A DNA stretch of 64,000 bases from Microlunatus speluncae (GTDB lineage Bacteria; Actinomycetota; Actinomycetes; Propionibacteriales; Propionibacteriaceae). The translations under genes were made by a program, and so were the position numbers. The stretch covers positions 1 to 64,000 of the forward strand of contig NZ_VKCZ01000012.1 of the NCBI RefSeq assembly GCF_009299835.1. Direction: 5' to 3'. Positions 23,315-33,858 of the stretch are shown piece by piece (the stretch's first letter is position 1; each line of letters starts with the position of its first letter). The notes beneath the pieces were generated by a model. It was not told the DNA's origin. It made no database searches and saw nothing but the letters and a program-made list of their open reading frames with translations.

Positions 23315-24862
23315 TCAGGACGCTCGGCAGTACGTGTCGCGCCGGGGCATGGTGCCGTCGACCAGGTAGTCGGTGGTGGCGGCCAGGGCGCACGGGTTGT
23401 GGCCGGAGAGGCCGTAGACGCCGTGCCCGCTGCCGTCGACGCTGACCAGGCGGGCCCGGTCGCCGAGCTTGTCCCGCAGCAGCTCCGCGTTGGCGGGCGG
23501 GGTGACCGGGTCGCGCAGGTTCTGCAGCAGCAGCACGTTGCGCTCACCGTCGTCGCTGATCTTGACCGGCCCGGCCGCGTCGTGTGACCAGAAGGCGCAG
23601 GGGCTGATGTTGGCCGCGGCCGCGCCGAACAGGGGATGGCGCCGGCGATCCTCGGCGACGGCGCGCTGATAGGTCGCGACGTCCTCCGGCCACTCGACGT
23701 CGTTGCAGGTGACCGCGAGGAAGACGGTCAGCGCGTTGTCGGTCGGCGACAGGTCGGCCGGCTTGGCCGACGGTGCCGCCTTCCGCTCCGCTTCCGTTCC
23801 GTTCAACAGCTCGCCCAGCGCCTGCCACTGCTGTGCCAGCACCGGGTACTGCTGCTGGCCGTACAGCGATCCGAACGTCGCCATCCGGAACAGGGCGCCG
23901 CTCATCCCGGCCACCGGCGTCTCGTCCAGTTGTTCGGCGAGCTCGAAGTAGGTCTTGCGGACCTGATCCGGCGTGCGGCCGAGGCCGTAGCTACCGTCCC
24001 GCTTCGCCGCCCACTTGGCGAAGTCGGGGAAGGTCTGTTCCATCCCCAGCGCGAACCGGCGCAGGGTGGGGCGGTCCAGGTGGGAGTCGGCGAGATTGCT
24101 GTCCAGGACGATCCGGGCGGCGCGCTCGGGGAACAGCGAGACGTACGCGGAGCCGAGGGCGGTGCCGTAGGAGAAGCCGAGGAAGTTGGTCTTCTCCTCG
24201 CCGAGCGCGGCCCGGATCTGATCCAGGTCACGGGCCGTGTTGGCCGTGGTCAGGTGCTTCAGGCGGCCGTCGCGGTCGTTCTTCGCGCACCGCTCGGCCA
24301 CCTCCTTGGCGATCTTCGCCTGCGCGGCCACCGCCGCCTTGTCCGGCGCATACGGCGGGACGTTCATGAAGTAGGCGTCGTCGGGGGTGAAGCCGCAGCT
24401 GACCGGTGCGGAGTGCCCGACGCCGCGGGTGTCCATCCCGATCAGGTCGTAGCTGTCCAGCACGCTGGCCGGGATGCCGCGGGAGGCCAGCAGGGTGGAC
24501 AGGGTCAGCCCGGAGCCGCCCGGGCCGCCGGGGTTGAGCATCAGCACGCCGCGCCGCTTGGCCGGGTTCTCGCTGGCCAGCCGGGAGATCATGATCTCGA
24601 TCTTGGTGCCGTCCGGATCGCCGTAGTCCAACGGCACCGGCACCTTGGCACAGGTCAGCCGGTACGGGAGGGCGCCGGTCACGACCTCCGCGGGGCAGTC
24701 GCCCCATTCGAGCCCGGTGGCGGCTCCGGACCCCTGGTCATCGGCCGCGGCGGGTCCGGCGAGCGCCGATCCCAACAGCCCGATCGTGATCATCGCCACC
24801 ACTGCGAAGATCATCCCGCGCCGTCCTGCCGCCGGTCGGCGGGTTGGCTGACGTGTTGGCAT
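23315..24862 (-). CDS. Secreted tripeptidyl-aminopeptidase-like alpha/beta hydrolase
   Basis: 515 residues. A basic N-terminus and hydrophobic helix (about residues 16-38, ending ALAGPAAADD) form a signal peptide. The alpha/beta hydrolase body has the oxyanion region GVLMLNPGGPGGSG, the nucleophile elbow GFSYGTALG (Ser), the acidic residue in NLRDPVTPP and the His in GSGHGVYG. This matches the TAP-type exopeptidases (SlpD/E, tripeptidyl aminopeptidase) of Streptomyces and relatives, which release short peptides from N-termini outside the cell. Preceded by GAGGGAG, 6 nt from the ATG. Confidence 0.88.
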   Translation of the reverse strand: MPTRQPTRRPAAGRRGMIFAVVAMITIGLLGSALAGPAAADDQGSGAATGLEWGDCPAEVVTGALPYRLTCAKVPVPLDYGDPDGTKIEIMISRLASENPAKRRGVLMLNPGGPGGSGLTLSTLLASRGIPASVLDSYDLIGMDTRGVGHSAPVSCGFTPDDAYFMNVPPYAPDKAAVAAQAKIAKEVAERCAKNDRDGRLKHLTTANTARDLDQIRAALGEEKTNFLGFSYGTALGSAYVSLFPERAARIVLDSNLADSHLDRPTLRRFALGMEQTFPDFAKWAAKRDGSYGLGRTPDQVRKTYFELAEQLDETPVAGMSGALFRMATFGSLYGQQQYPVLAQQWQALGELLNGTEAERKAAPSAKPADLSPTDNALTVFLAVTCNDVEWPEDVATYQRAVAEDRRRHPLFGAAAANISPCAFWSHDAAGPVKISDDGERNVLLLQNLRDPVTPPANAELLRDKLGDRARLVSVDGSGHGVYGLSGHNPCALAATTDYLVDGTMPRRDTYCRAS

Positions 24863-24983
24863 CGTCACTCCCTCAGTAGCTCGATCGCGTCTGGCCGACC
24901 AGCCCACACCGTGCCCTCGGGGCACAGTCAAATCGCCGCCCGATCACACCTCACGTTCTGCCGCGCGCCAACGTCTTCCCGGC

Positions 24984-25481
24984 ATGGACATCTTCGCGAG
25001 CGACACCACCGACACCCCGTTGTTCCGGCTGCACCCGATCCCGCCGGAGGTGATCACGTCGGCCCGCACCACCGGCGTCGACGTCGCCGGTCATCCGATC
25101 GTCCGGCAGACCGCCGCCGGCCGGGAGCCGCTGCGCTGCTGTCTGCGCAACGCCCAAGCCGGCGAGGAGCTGATCTTGTTCGGCTATCGCCCGGTGCTGC
25201 CGGTGAGCCCCTATCTGGAGACCGGAGCCGTGTTCACCCACGCCGAGCCGTGCGCCGGACCGCCGGCCTCGGGGTCGTATCCGAGCGATTGGATCGGCCG
25301 TCCCCAGGTGCTGCGCGCGTACGACGAGCGCGGCTGGATCCATCCGGCGTCGACGCACCACGACGGCAGCGATCCGGCCGCCGCGATCGCCGCCGTGCTG
25401 GCCCAGCCGGGCGTGGTCCAGCTGCACCTGCGCAACGTCGCCTACGGCTGTTTGAACGCGGTGGCCACCCCGGTCGACTGA
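24984..25481 (+). CDS. DUF1203 family protein
   Basis: 165 residues. The family core is recognisable: GREPLRCCLRNAQAGEELIL, FGYRPVLPVSPYLETGAVF, HAEPCAG and a late VLAQPGVVQLHLRNVAYGC. Members are small cytoplasmic proteins of unknown function. It ends 64 nt before metY on the same strand, but metY has its own promoter, so co-regulation is uncertain. No clear Shine-Dalgarno sequence. Confidence 0.8.
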   Translation: MDIFASDTTDTPLFRLHPIPPEVITSARTTGVDVAGHPIVRQTAAGREPLRCCLRNAQAGEELILFGYRPVLPVSPYLETGAVFTHAEPCAGPPASGSYPSDWIGRPQVLRAYDERGWIHPASTHHDGSDPAAAIAAVLAQPGVVQLHLRNVAYGCLNAVATPVD

Positions 25482-25484
25482 GTT

Positions 25485-25521
25485 CCCGATATTCCAGAGT
25501 GTGATACTTGGGTTTATCGGG
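25485..25521. promoter_or_regulatory. Inverted repeat upstream of metY
   Basis: CCCGATA (25485-25491) and TATCGGG (25515-25521) are perfectly complementary around 23 bases. It begins 4 nt after the DUF1203 stop and ends just before the metY -10. It could be a weak terminator or an operator. No SAM riboswitch motif is seen. Confidence 0.4.
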
Positions 25522-25533
25522 TTCGCGGGGCCG

Positions 25534-25539
25534 TACGGT
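25534..25539 (+). promoter_or_regulatory. -10 element of metY, leaderless
   Basis: TACGGT followed by six bases and the ATG at 25546. The spacing matches the other leaderless starts in the window. Confidence 0.45.
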
Positions 25540-25545
25540 CTCCGC

Positions 25546-26862
25546 ATGAGCGACAACTGGTCCTTCGAAACCCGGCAGATCCACGCCGGACAACAGCCGG
25601 ATCCGACCACCGGCGCGCGGGCGCTGCCCATCTATCAGACGACGTCCTACGTCTTCAAGGACACCGAACATGCGGCGAACCTGTTCGCGCTGAGCGAGTT
25701 CGGCAACATCTACACCCGGATCATGAACCCGACCCAGGACGTGGTCGAGCAGCGGCTGGCCTCGCTCGAGGGCGGCGTCGGCGCGCTGCTCACCGCGTCC
25801 GGTCAGTCGGCCGAACTGCTGGCGCTGCTCAACCTGGCCGAGGCCGGTTCGCACCTCGTCGCCTCGCCGAGCCTCTATGGCGGCACCTACAACCTGCTGC
25901 ACTACACCTTCCCCAAGCTCGGCATCGAGGTCAGCTTCGTCGAGGATCCGGATGATCTTCAGTCCTGGCGCTCCGCGGTCCGCGACAACACCAAGGCCTT
26001 CTTCGCCGAGACGATCTCCAACCCCAAGCAGGATCTGCTCGACATCGAGGCGGTGGCCGGCCTGGCCCATGAGATCGGCGTGCCGCTGGTGGTCGACAAC
26101 ACCGTCGCGACGCCGTACCTGATCCGGCCGTTCGAGTGGGGCGCCGACATCGTCGTGCACTCCACCACCAAGTATCTCGGCGGTCACGGCACCCAGATCG
26201 GCGGCGTGATCATCGACAGCGGCCGGTTCGACTACGCGGCGGACCCGGCGCGGTTCCCGCAGTTCAACCAGCCGGACCCGAGCTACCACGGCCTGACCTA
26301 CGCCCGTGATCTTGGGGTCGGCTCCCAGCTCGGCGCCAACCTGGCGTTCATCCTCAAGGCCCGGGTGCAACTGCTGCGTGATCTTGGTCCGGCCGCGTCT
26401 CCGTTCAACGCGTTCCTGCTGGCGCAGGGCCTGGAGACGCTCAGCCTGCGGATCGAGCGGCACGTCAGCAATGCCCAGCAGGTGGCCGAGTGGCTGCAGC
26501 AGCGCGATGAGGTGGAGAGCGTCGCCTACGCCGGGCTGCCGAGCAGCACGTGGCACGGCTTGGCGCAGAAGTACGCGCCGCGTGGGCCGGGCGCGGTGCT
26601 CGCGTTCGAGATCGCCGGCGGGCTGGAGGCGGGCAAGCGATTCGTCAACGCGCTCGAGCTGCACAGCCACGTGGCCAACATCGGCGACGTCCGATCGCTG
26701 GTGATCCATCCGGCCTCGACGACGCACAGCCAGCTGACGCCGGAGGAGCAGGCGACCACGGGGGTCACGCCGGGTCTGGTCCGGCTGGCCGTCGGGCTGG
26801 AGCATCTCGACGACATCCTGGCCGACCTGGAGACCGGCTTCCGCGCCGCGAAGGGCGCGTGA
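25546..26862 (+). CDS. metY: O-acetylhomoserine sulfhydrylase
   Basis: 438 residues, full length for the MetY group of Cys/Met metabolism PLP enzymes. It converts O-acetylhomoserine and sulfide (or methanethiol) to homocysteine (or methionine). Visible motifs: [13 protein letters not shown], the PLP-binding lysine in [11 protein letters not shown], and [20 protein letters not shown] near the end. The length and the [15 protein letters not shown] block separate it from shorter cystathionine gamma-lyases. It overlaps metX by 4 nt, so substrate maker and user are co-translated. Confidence 0.93.
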   Translation: MSDNWSFETRQIHAGQQPDPTTGARALPIYQTTSYVFKDTEHAANLFALSEFGNIYTRIMNPTQDVVEQRLASLEGGVGALLTASGQSAELLALLNLAEAGSHLVASPSLYGGTYNLLHYTFPKLGIEVSFVEDPDDLQSWRSAVRDNTKAFFAETISNPKQDLLDIEAVAGLAHEIGVPLVVDNTVATPYLIRPFEWGADIVVHSTTKYLGGHGTQIGGVIIDSGRFDYAADPARFPQFNQPDPSYHGLTYARDLGVGSQLGANLAFILKARVQLLRDLGPAASPFNAFLLAQGLETLSLRIERHVSNAQQVAEWLQQRDEVESVAYAGLPSSTWHGLAQKYAPRGPGAVLAFEIAGGLEAGKRFVNALELHSHVANIGDVRSLVIHPASTTHSQLTPEEQATTGVTPGLVRLAVGLEHLDDILADLETGFRAAKGA

Positions 26863-28088
26863 CCGCCGCCGATCCGGCGTCTCCCGCGAGCCCCGGATCT
26901 CGGGGACCTGCGGGGTGGGCGACGCCGGGTCGGCGCCGGCCGGGATGGTGGCGGGCGGGGGACCCGGTCGGTCGGCGCCGGTTCACCGGGATCGGTGATC
27001 TCGGACTGGAGTCGGGCGCGGTGCTGCCCGACGTGATCATCGGGTACGAGAGCTTCGGCACCCTGACGCCGGCCCGGGACAACGCGGTGTTGATCTTGCA
27101 CGCGCTGACCGGGGACAGTCACGTCTCGGGGCCGGCCGGGCCGGGTCATCGGACCGCGGGCTGGTGGGACGGCCTGGTCGGGCCGGGACGGCCGATCGAC
27201 ACCGACCGCTGGTGTGTGCTGGTGCCGAATCTGTTGGGCGGCTGCCAGGGCAGCACCGGACCGTCGTCGCCCGATCCGGACGGCCGGGCCTGGGGCAGCC
27301 GGTTTCCGCGGCTGACCGTCCGTGATCAGGTCGCGGCGGAGCTGGCCTGGGCCGCGGCGATCGGGATCGACCGGTGGGCCCTGGTGATCGGCGGATCCGC
27401 GGGCGGGATGCGGGCCCTGGAGTGGGCGGTGACCCGGTCAGCGGCCGTCGAGCGCCTCTTCGTGCTGGCCAGCACGGCCGTGACCAGCGCCGACCAACTC
27501 GCCTGGTCGACCCCGCAGCTGAACGCGATCCGTAGCGATCCGGCCTTCCACGGCGGGGATTACTACGATCGGGGCGACGGGCGCGGACCGTCGGCGGGGC
27601 TCGCCGTGGCGCGTCAGATCGCCCACGCCACCTATCGGTCGGCCGACGAGTTGGAGCAGCGGTTCGGCCGGCGATCACAGCCGGGGGAAGACCCGACGCA
27701 AGGCGGGCGCTACGCCGTCCAGAGCTACCTTGATCATCACGGCCGGAAGCTGGTCGATCGCTTCGACCCGAACTCGTACCTGATCTTGACCGAGGCCATG
27801 AACAGCCACGATCTTGGCCGCGGTCGCGGCGGAGTGGAGGCCGCCCTGGCCATGATCACCGCCCGGACCGAAGTCGCCGGCATCGACTCCGATCGCCTCT
27901 ACCCACTGGACCAGAGCGAACGGCTCGGCGCCGGCATCCCCACCGCCTCCGGCTCCACGGTGATCACCTCACTCCACGGCCACGACGGCTTCCTGCTCGA
28001 AACCGAAGCCGTCGGCGCCCTCGTCACCCCGCTCCTACCAGCGAAGCCCTCGGCTCCCCGAACCACCGAGGCGCGTTCCGTTCGCTGA
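26859..28088 (+). CDS. metX: Homoserine O-acetyltransferase
   Basis: 409 residues. It transfers acetyl from acetyl-CoA to homoserine in the first committed step of methionine synthesis. Alpha/beta hydrolase motifs: VLILHALTGDSHVSGPAG, PNLLGGCQGSTGPSS, the nucleophile in IGGSAGGMRALEW, and the late Asp/His region with HGHDGFLLE. The start is a GTG at 26859 overlapping the metY stop. The N-terminal about 35 residues are Pro/Gly/Arg-rich and probably disordered. The last residues (TEARSVR) are read from an interspersed repeat that supplies the stop codon. Confidence 0.93.
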   Translation: MTAADPASPASPGSRGPAGWATPGRRRPGWWRAGDPVGRRRFTGIGDLGLESGAVLPDVIIGYESFGTLTPARDNAVLILHALTGDSHVSGPAGPGHRTAGWWDGLVGPGRPIDTDRWCVLVPNLLGGCQGSTGPSSPDPDGRAWGSRFPRLTVRDQVAAELAWAAAIGIDRWALVIGGSAGGMRALEWAVTRSAAVERLFVLASTAVTSADQLAWSTPQLNAIRSDPAFHGGDYYDRGDGRGPSAGLAVARQIAHATYRSADELEQRFGRRSQPGEDPTQGGRYAVQSYLDHHGRKLVDRFDPNSYLILTEAMNSHDLGRGRGGVEAALAMITARTEVAGIDSDRLYPLDQSERLGAGIPTASGSTVITSLHGHDGFLLETEAVGALVTPLLPAKPSAPRTTEARSVR

Positions 28089-28098
28089 GCCTGTCGAA
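28073..28098. repeat. Interspersed repeat at 3' end of metX
   Basis: A copy of the CGTTCCCTGAGCCTGTCGAAG repeat, with CCGTTCGCTGAGCCTGTCG. The metX stop codon lies inside it, so its insertion has changed the C-terminus of MetX. Confidence 0.75.
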
Positions 28099-28113
28099 GC
28101 CTGGACCGGGGCC

Positions 28114-29097
28114 TCAGGCGCTCTGGCCGGCGACCCACGCCATGTCGGCGTAACGCTCTCCGGACGGCCGCAGCGCGTCCAGGCTCTCCAGCGCGGCCTC
28201 GGGCAGGGTGATCGACACCGCGCCGAGATTGTCCTCGAGATTGCCGCGGCGCCGGGTGCCGGGGATCGGGATCACGTCGTCGCCCTGCGCCAGCAACCAG
28301 GCCAGCGCGATCCGGCCCGGGCTGGTGTTGAGGTCGTCGGCGAGGTCGCGGACCCGCTGCACCAGCTCCAGGTTGCGGTCGAGATTCTCGGCCTGCCAGC
28401 GCGGCAGGGTGCGCCGGAAATCGTTGTCGGCCAGATCGCTGATCGCCGCGACCGAACCGGTGAGCATGCCCCGGCCGAGCGGGCTGTACGGGACCAGCGC
28501 GACTCCGAGCTCGCGCGCGGTGGCCAGAATCTCGGTCTCGAGGTCGCGCGAGAACAGGCTCCATTCGCTCTGCAGGGCAGCGATCGGGTGCACCGCCGCG
28601 GCCCGCCGCAGCACCTCCGGGTTGGCCTCGGAAAGCCCGAGCGCGCGGACCTTGCCGGCCGCGACGAACTCGGCCATCGCCCCGACCGACTCCTCGATCG
28701 GCACGGCCGGATCCACGCGGTGCAGGTAGTAGAGGTCGATCACTTCGACACCGAGTCGCTGCAACGAGCCGTCGACCGCCTGCCGCGCCCGCCCGGCCGA
28801 ACCATCCAGGCCGGCCGGCAGCTGGGTCACCGGGTCGGGCGTGATGCCGAACTTGGTGGCGATCACAACTTCGTCCCGGCGCTGCCGCAGCACCTCGCCG
28901 ACCAGGCTCTCATTGTGCCCGGCGCCGTACATCTCGGCGGTGTCGAGGAAGTTCACGCCGGCGTCGATCGCGGCGTTGAGCGTGGCCAGCGACTCGGCCC
29001 GGTCGGCCGGGCCGTACGCGTTGCTCATGCCCATGCAGCCGAGGCCGAGGGCGGAGACGGACAGGTCACCGATCGTGCGATGCGGAAAAGTGGACAT
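28114..29097 (-). CDS. Aldo/keto reductase
   Basis: 327 residues. The catalytic tetrad is visible: Asp and Tyr in FLDTAEMYGAGHNE, Lys in VIATKFGI, His in YYLHRVDP. The LGLGCMGMS start and the PYSPLGRGMLTG block place it with the YajO/IolS-type NADPH-dependent reductases that act on aldehydes and ketones. The MerR regulator gene lies 56 nt upstream on the same strand and probably controls it. Physiological substrate unknown. Confidence 0.92.
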   Translation of the reverse strand: MSTFPHRTIGDLSVSALGLGCMGMSNAYGPADRAESLATLNAAIDAGVNFLDTAEMYGAGHNESLVGEVLRQRRDEVVIATKFGITPDPVTQLPAGLDGSAGRARQAVDGSLQRLGVEVIDLYYLHRVDPAVPIEESVGAMAEFVAAGKVRALGLSEANPEVLRRAAAVHPIAALQSEWSLFSRDLETEILATARELGVALVPYSPLGRGMLTGSVAAISDLADNDFRRTLPRWQAENLDRNLELVQRVRDLADDLNTSPGRIALAWLLAQGDDVIPIPGTRRRGNLEDNLGAVSITLPEAALESLDALRPSGERYADMAWVAGQSA

Positions 29098-29153
29098 GAG
29101 TGAATCTCCTTGCGTGGTTCGGATCCTGCGAAGATCGGGTGGCTGGCGAGCGA

Positions 29154-29624
29154 TCAGCCGCACTGGCCGCCGTAGGTGGTGATCTTGTAGTCGATCACGG
29201 CCTCCGCGAACTGCAGGTCGGCGATCTGCCGCCGGATCCGCTCGCGGTGGTGCTCCAACAGGCCCAGCCGTTCGGGCACCGTGTCGCCGCCTGCGGTGAC
29301 CAGGTCGACGTAGCGCTTGATGTCGCGGATCGGCATGTCGGACAGTCGCAGCCGGGTGATGAAGATGATCCGGCCGACCGCGTCGCGGTCATAGCTGCGG
29401 TAGCCGTGCACGTCCCGTGCCACCTCGACCAGGCCGATCCGCTCGTAGTACCGCAGCGTGTGGGCCGAGATGCCGACCAGCTCGGCGACCTCGGCCACCG
29501 TCATCACCGACGCCACGTCGTCCACACTGGCCAGACGACTCGTCAGCGTCTCGGTCAGCGCGGGTAGATCCTCCGGCGCGGTGGTCTCGATGAGCTGCCG
29601 GACATCCGTCGCCGTGATCGTCAT
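29154..29624 (-). CDS. MerR-family transcriptional regulator
   Basis: 156 residues. After an about 40-residue N-terminal extension, the MerR helix-turn-helix is plain: MTVAEVAELVGISAHTLRYY, ERIGLVEVARDVHGYRSYD, followed by the dimerisation helix. It ends in a Cys-containing tail (TYGGQCG) with no obvious metal site. It probably regulates itself and the downstream aldo/keto reductase in response to a small molecule. The start at 29624 has TACGTT seven bases upstream, so translation is likely leaderless. Confidence 0.9.
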   Translation of the reverse strand: MTITATDVRQLIETTAPEDLPALTETLTSRLASVDDVASVMTVAEVAELVGISAHTLRYYERIGLVEVARDVHGYRSYDRDAVGRIIFITRLRLSDMPIRDIKRYVDLVTAGGDTVPERLGLLEHHRERIRRQIADLQFAEAVIDYKITTYGGQCG

Positions 29625-29631
29625 GCTTCCG

Positions 29632-29657
29632 AACGTACGCCTTCGAGTGCGCTCAAA
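29632..29657 (-). promoter_or_regulatory. MerR operator and -10 region
   Basis: TTCGAG (29642-29647) and CTCAAA (29652-29657) form an imperfect palindrome around TGCG, next to the -10 TACGTT (29632-29637, minus strand). A MerR-type operator within a long spacer is typical of such promoters. Confidence 0.5.
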
Positions 29658-29685
29658 CGCAAACCGGTTCCGAGTCCTTCTGCTG

Positions 29686-29691
29686 TATGAT
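29686..29691 (+). promoter_or_regulatory. -10 element of AbrB-type antitoxin, leaderless
   Basis: TATGAT ends six bases before the ATG at 29698. The pair of TA genes is therefore probably transcribed as a leaderless mRNA. Confidence 0.55.
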
Positions 29692-29697
29692 TGAGCT

Positions 29698-29937
29698 ATG
29701 TCATCATATGAGCTACGGGTTTCCTCCAACGGCCAGGTCTCCATCCCGGCCGAGGTGCGGCGCCGCTGGCAGGCGTCCCGCGTGCTCGTCATTGACAAGG
29801 GTGATCGGATCATCGTCAGGCCGATTCCACCGGATCCGATCGGCGCGGTGCTCGGCAAGTACGCGGGTGGTCCGTCCTCTGACGAACTTCGCCGCGTCGC
29901 GCGCGAGGAAGAGTCGGAGCAGGAGGGCACCCGCTGA
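29698..29937 (+). CDS. SpoVT/AbrB-type antitoxin
   Basis: 79 residues. The swapped-hairpin AbrB fold is shown by YELRVSSNGQVSIPAEVRRR and VLVIDKGDRIIVRPIP. The acidic C-terminal region (residues about 63-79, REEESEQEGTR) would bind the toxin. The stop overlaps the toxin ATG by one base (TGATG). Together they form a type II toxin-antitoxin pair. Confidence 0.85.
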   Translation: MSSYELRVSSNGQVSIPAEVRRRWQASRVLVIDKGDRIIVRPIPPDPIGAVLGKYAGGPSSDELRRVAREEESEQEGTR

Positions 29938-30362
29938 TGGCGGTGATCCTCGATGCCTACGCGGCGATCGCGGTCCTCAAGGGTGAACCGGCGGCCGTGG
30001 AGGTGCGGCCGCTGCTCGAGCAGGGCGAAACCGTCATGCACCCGCTGAACGTGGGTGAGCTCCTGGACCGGATGGTGCGGCTGGTCGGGGCCGATTCCGA
30101 CGAGGTCGAGGCCGATCTGGCGCTGCTCGGTATCGAGCAGGTCGCCGTGGACCCGGCGATCTTGGTCGACGCCGGCCGTTGGCGCGCTCGGCACTATCAC
30201 CGCACGGATCGGCCGGTCAGCCTGGCCGACTGCGTGGTCGGGCTGACCGCCTTCAGCCTCGACCTCGAGCTGGCCACCTCGGACCGCCCGTGTGCCGAGA
30301 TGGTGCGCGAGGAGGGTGGAAAGGTGCTCGCGCTCCCGGACAGCCGGGGGCTCCGGCCGTGA
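29937..30362 (+). CDS. PIN-domain toxin
   Basis: 141 residues. The acidic PIN residues are in VILDAYAAIA (Asp), NVGELLDR (Glu), SLADCVVGLTA (Asp) and ELATSDRPCAEM (Asp). The predicted activity is Mg2+-dependent RNA cleavage, held in check by the AbrB-type protein immediately upstream. It ends only 6 nt before the stop of the convergent acyl-CoA dehydrogenase, with no room for a separate terminator. Confidence 0.87.
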   Translation: MAVILDAYAAIAVLKGEPAAVEVRPLLEQGETVMHPLNVGELLDRMVRLVGADSDEVEADLALLGIEQVAVDPAILVDAGRWRARHYHRTDRPVSLADCVVGLTAFSLDLELATSDRPCAEMVREEGGKVLALPDSRGLRP

Positions 30363-30368
30363 TCATGA

Positions 30369-31540
30369 TCAACTGAAGGCGCCGTGCCCGGTCAGCGCCT
30401 GACCGATGACCAACTGATGCACCTCGGAGGTGCCTTCGTAGGTGAGCACGGACTCCAGGTTGTTGGCGTGCCGCATGATCGGATACTCACCGGTGATGCC
30501 GGCGGCGCCGAGGATGGTGCGGCTCTCCCGGGCGATGGTCAGCGCCTCGCGGACGTTGTTCAGCTTGCCCAGGCTGACCTGCCGCGGGTCGAGTCGATGA
30601 TCATCCTTGAGCCGGCCGAGATGCAGTGCGAGCAGGAAGCCCTTCTGCAGCTCCAGGGCCATGTCGGCCAGCTTGGCCTGGGTCAGCTGGAACGCGCTCA
30701 ACGACCTGCCGAACACCTCCCGGGTGCCGGCGTACGTGATCGCCGTCTCCAGGCAGTCGCGGGCGGCACCCAACGCGCCGAAGACGATGCCGAACCGGGC
30801 CTCGTTCAGGCAGGACAGCGGACCGCGCAACCCGGTCACCTCGGGCAGTACCGCGTCGCCGGGCAGCCGGACGTCCTCCAAGATCAATTCCGAGGTGACC
30901 GAGGCGCGCAGCGACAGCTTGTTGCCGATCTTGGGGGCGGAGAAGCCGGGGGTGTCGGTCGGCACCACGAAGCCGCGGATGTCCTTCGGGTCGTCGGTGG
31001 TCTGGGCCCAGACGATCGCGACGTCGGCGATCGTGCCGTTGGTGATCCACATCTTGGTGCCGTTGATCACCCAGTCGTGGCCGTCGCGGCGAGCCCGGGT
31101 GCGCATCCCGGCCGGGTTGGAGCCGAAGTCGGGCTCGGTCAGCCCGAAGCAGCCGACCAGTTCGCCGGCGGCCATGCCGGGCAGCCAGGTCTGCTTCTGC
31201 TCCTCGCTGCCGAACTTCCAGAGCGCGAACATGGCCAGCGATCCCTGCACCGAGACCATGCTGCGGACACCGGAGTCGCCGGCCTCCAACTCCAGGCAGG
31301 CCAGGCCGTACGAGACCGCGTTGGCCCCCGCGCAGCCGTACCCGGTCAGGTGCATGCCGAGCAGGCCGAGGGCGCCGGCCTCCTTGATCAAACCCAGATC
31401 GGGTTCACCGGCCTCGTACCAGGCGGCGATGTTGGGCCGGACCCGCTCGTCGACGAACTCGCGGACGCCCGCCTGGATGTCGCGTTCCTCGTCGCTGAGC
31501 AGGTGATCAACGCCCAGCAGTTCCAGTGGGCCAAGAGTAT

Positions 31541-31544
<4 letters not shown>
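30369..31544 (-). CDS. Glutaryl-CoA dehydrogenase-type acyl-CoA dehydrogenase
   Basis: 391 residues, the usual length. The glutaryl-CoA dehydrogenase subgroup is suggested by VRSMVSVQGSLAMFALWKFG, GCFGLTEPDFGSNPAGM, and the base-containing YEGTSEVHQLVIGQALTG near the C-terminus (catalytic Glu). The reaction oxidises and decarboxylates glutaryl-CoA to crotonyl-CoA with FAD. It is the last gene of the lysine operon; its start overlaps the E1 stop by 4 nt. This fits the final step from lysine via 2-oxoadipate. Confidence 0.88.
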
Positions 31545-33856
<2,312 letters not shown>

Positions 33857-33858
33857 GA

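Noticed and set aside
25482..25545. SAM or other methionine riboswitch before metY
   Set aside because: The gap is only 64 nt, has one small inverted repeat, and the promoter appears to give a leaderless mRNA.
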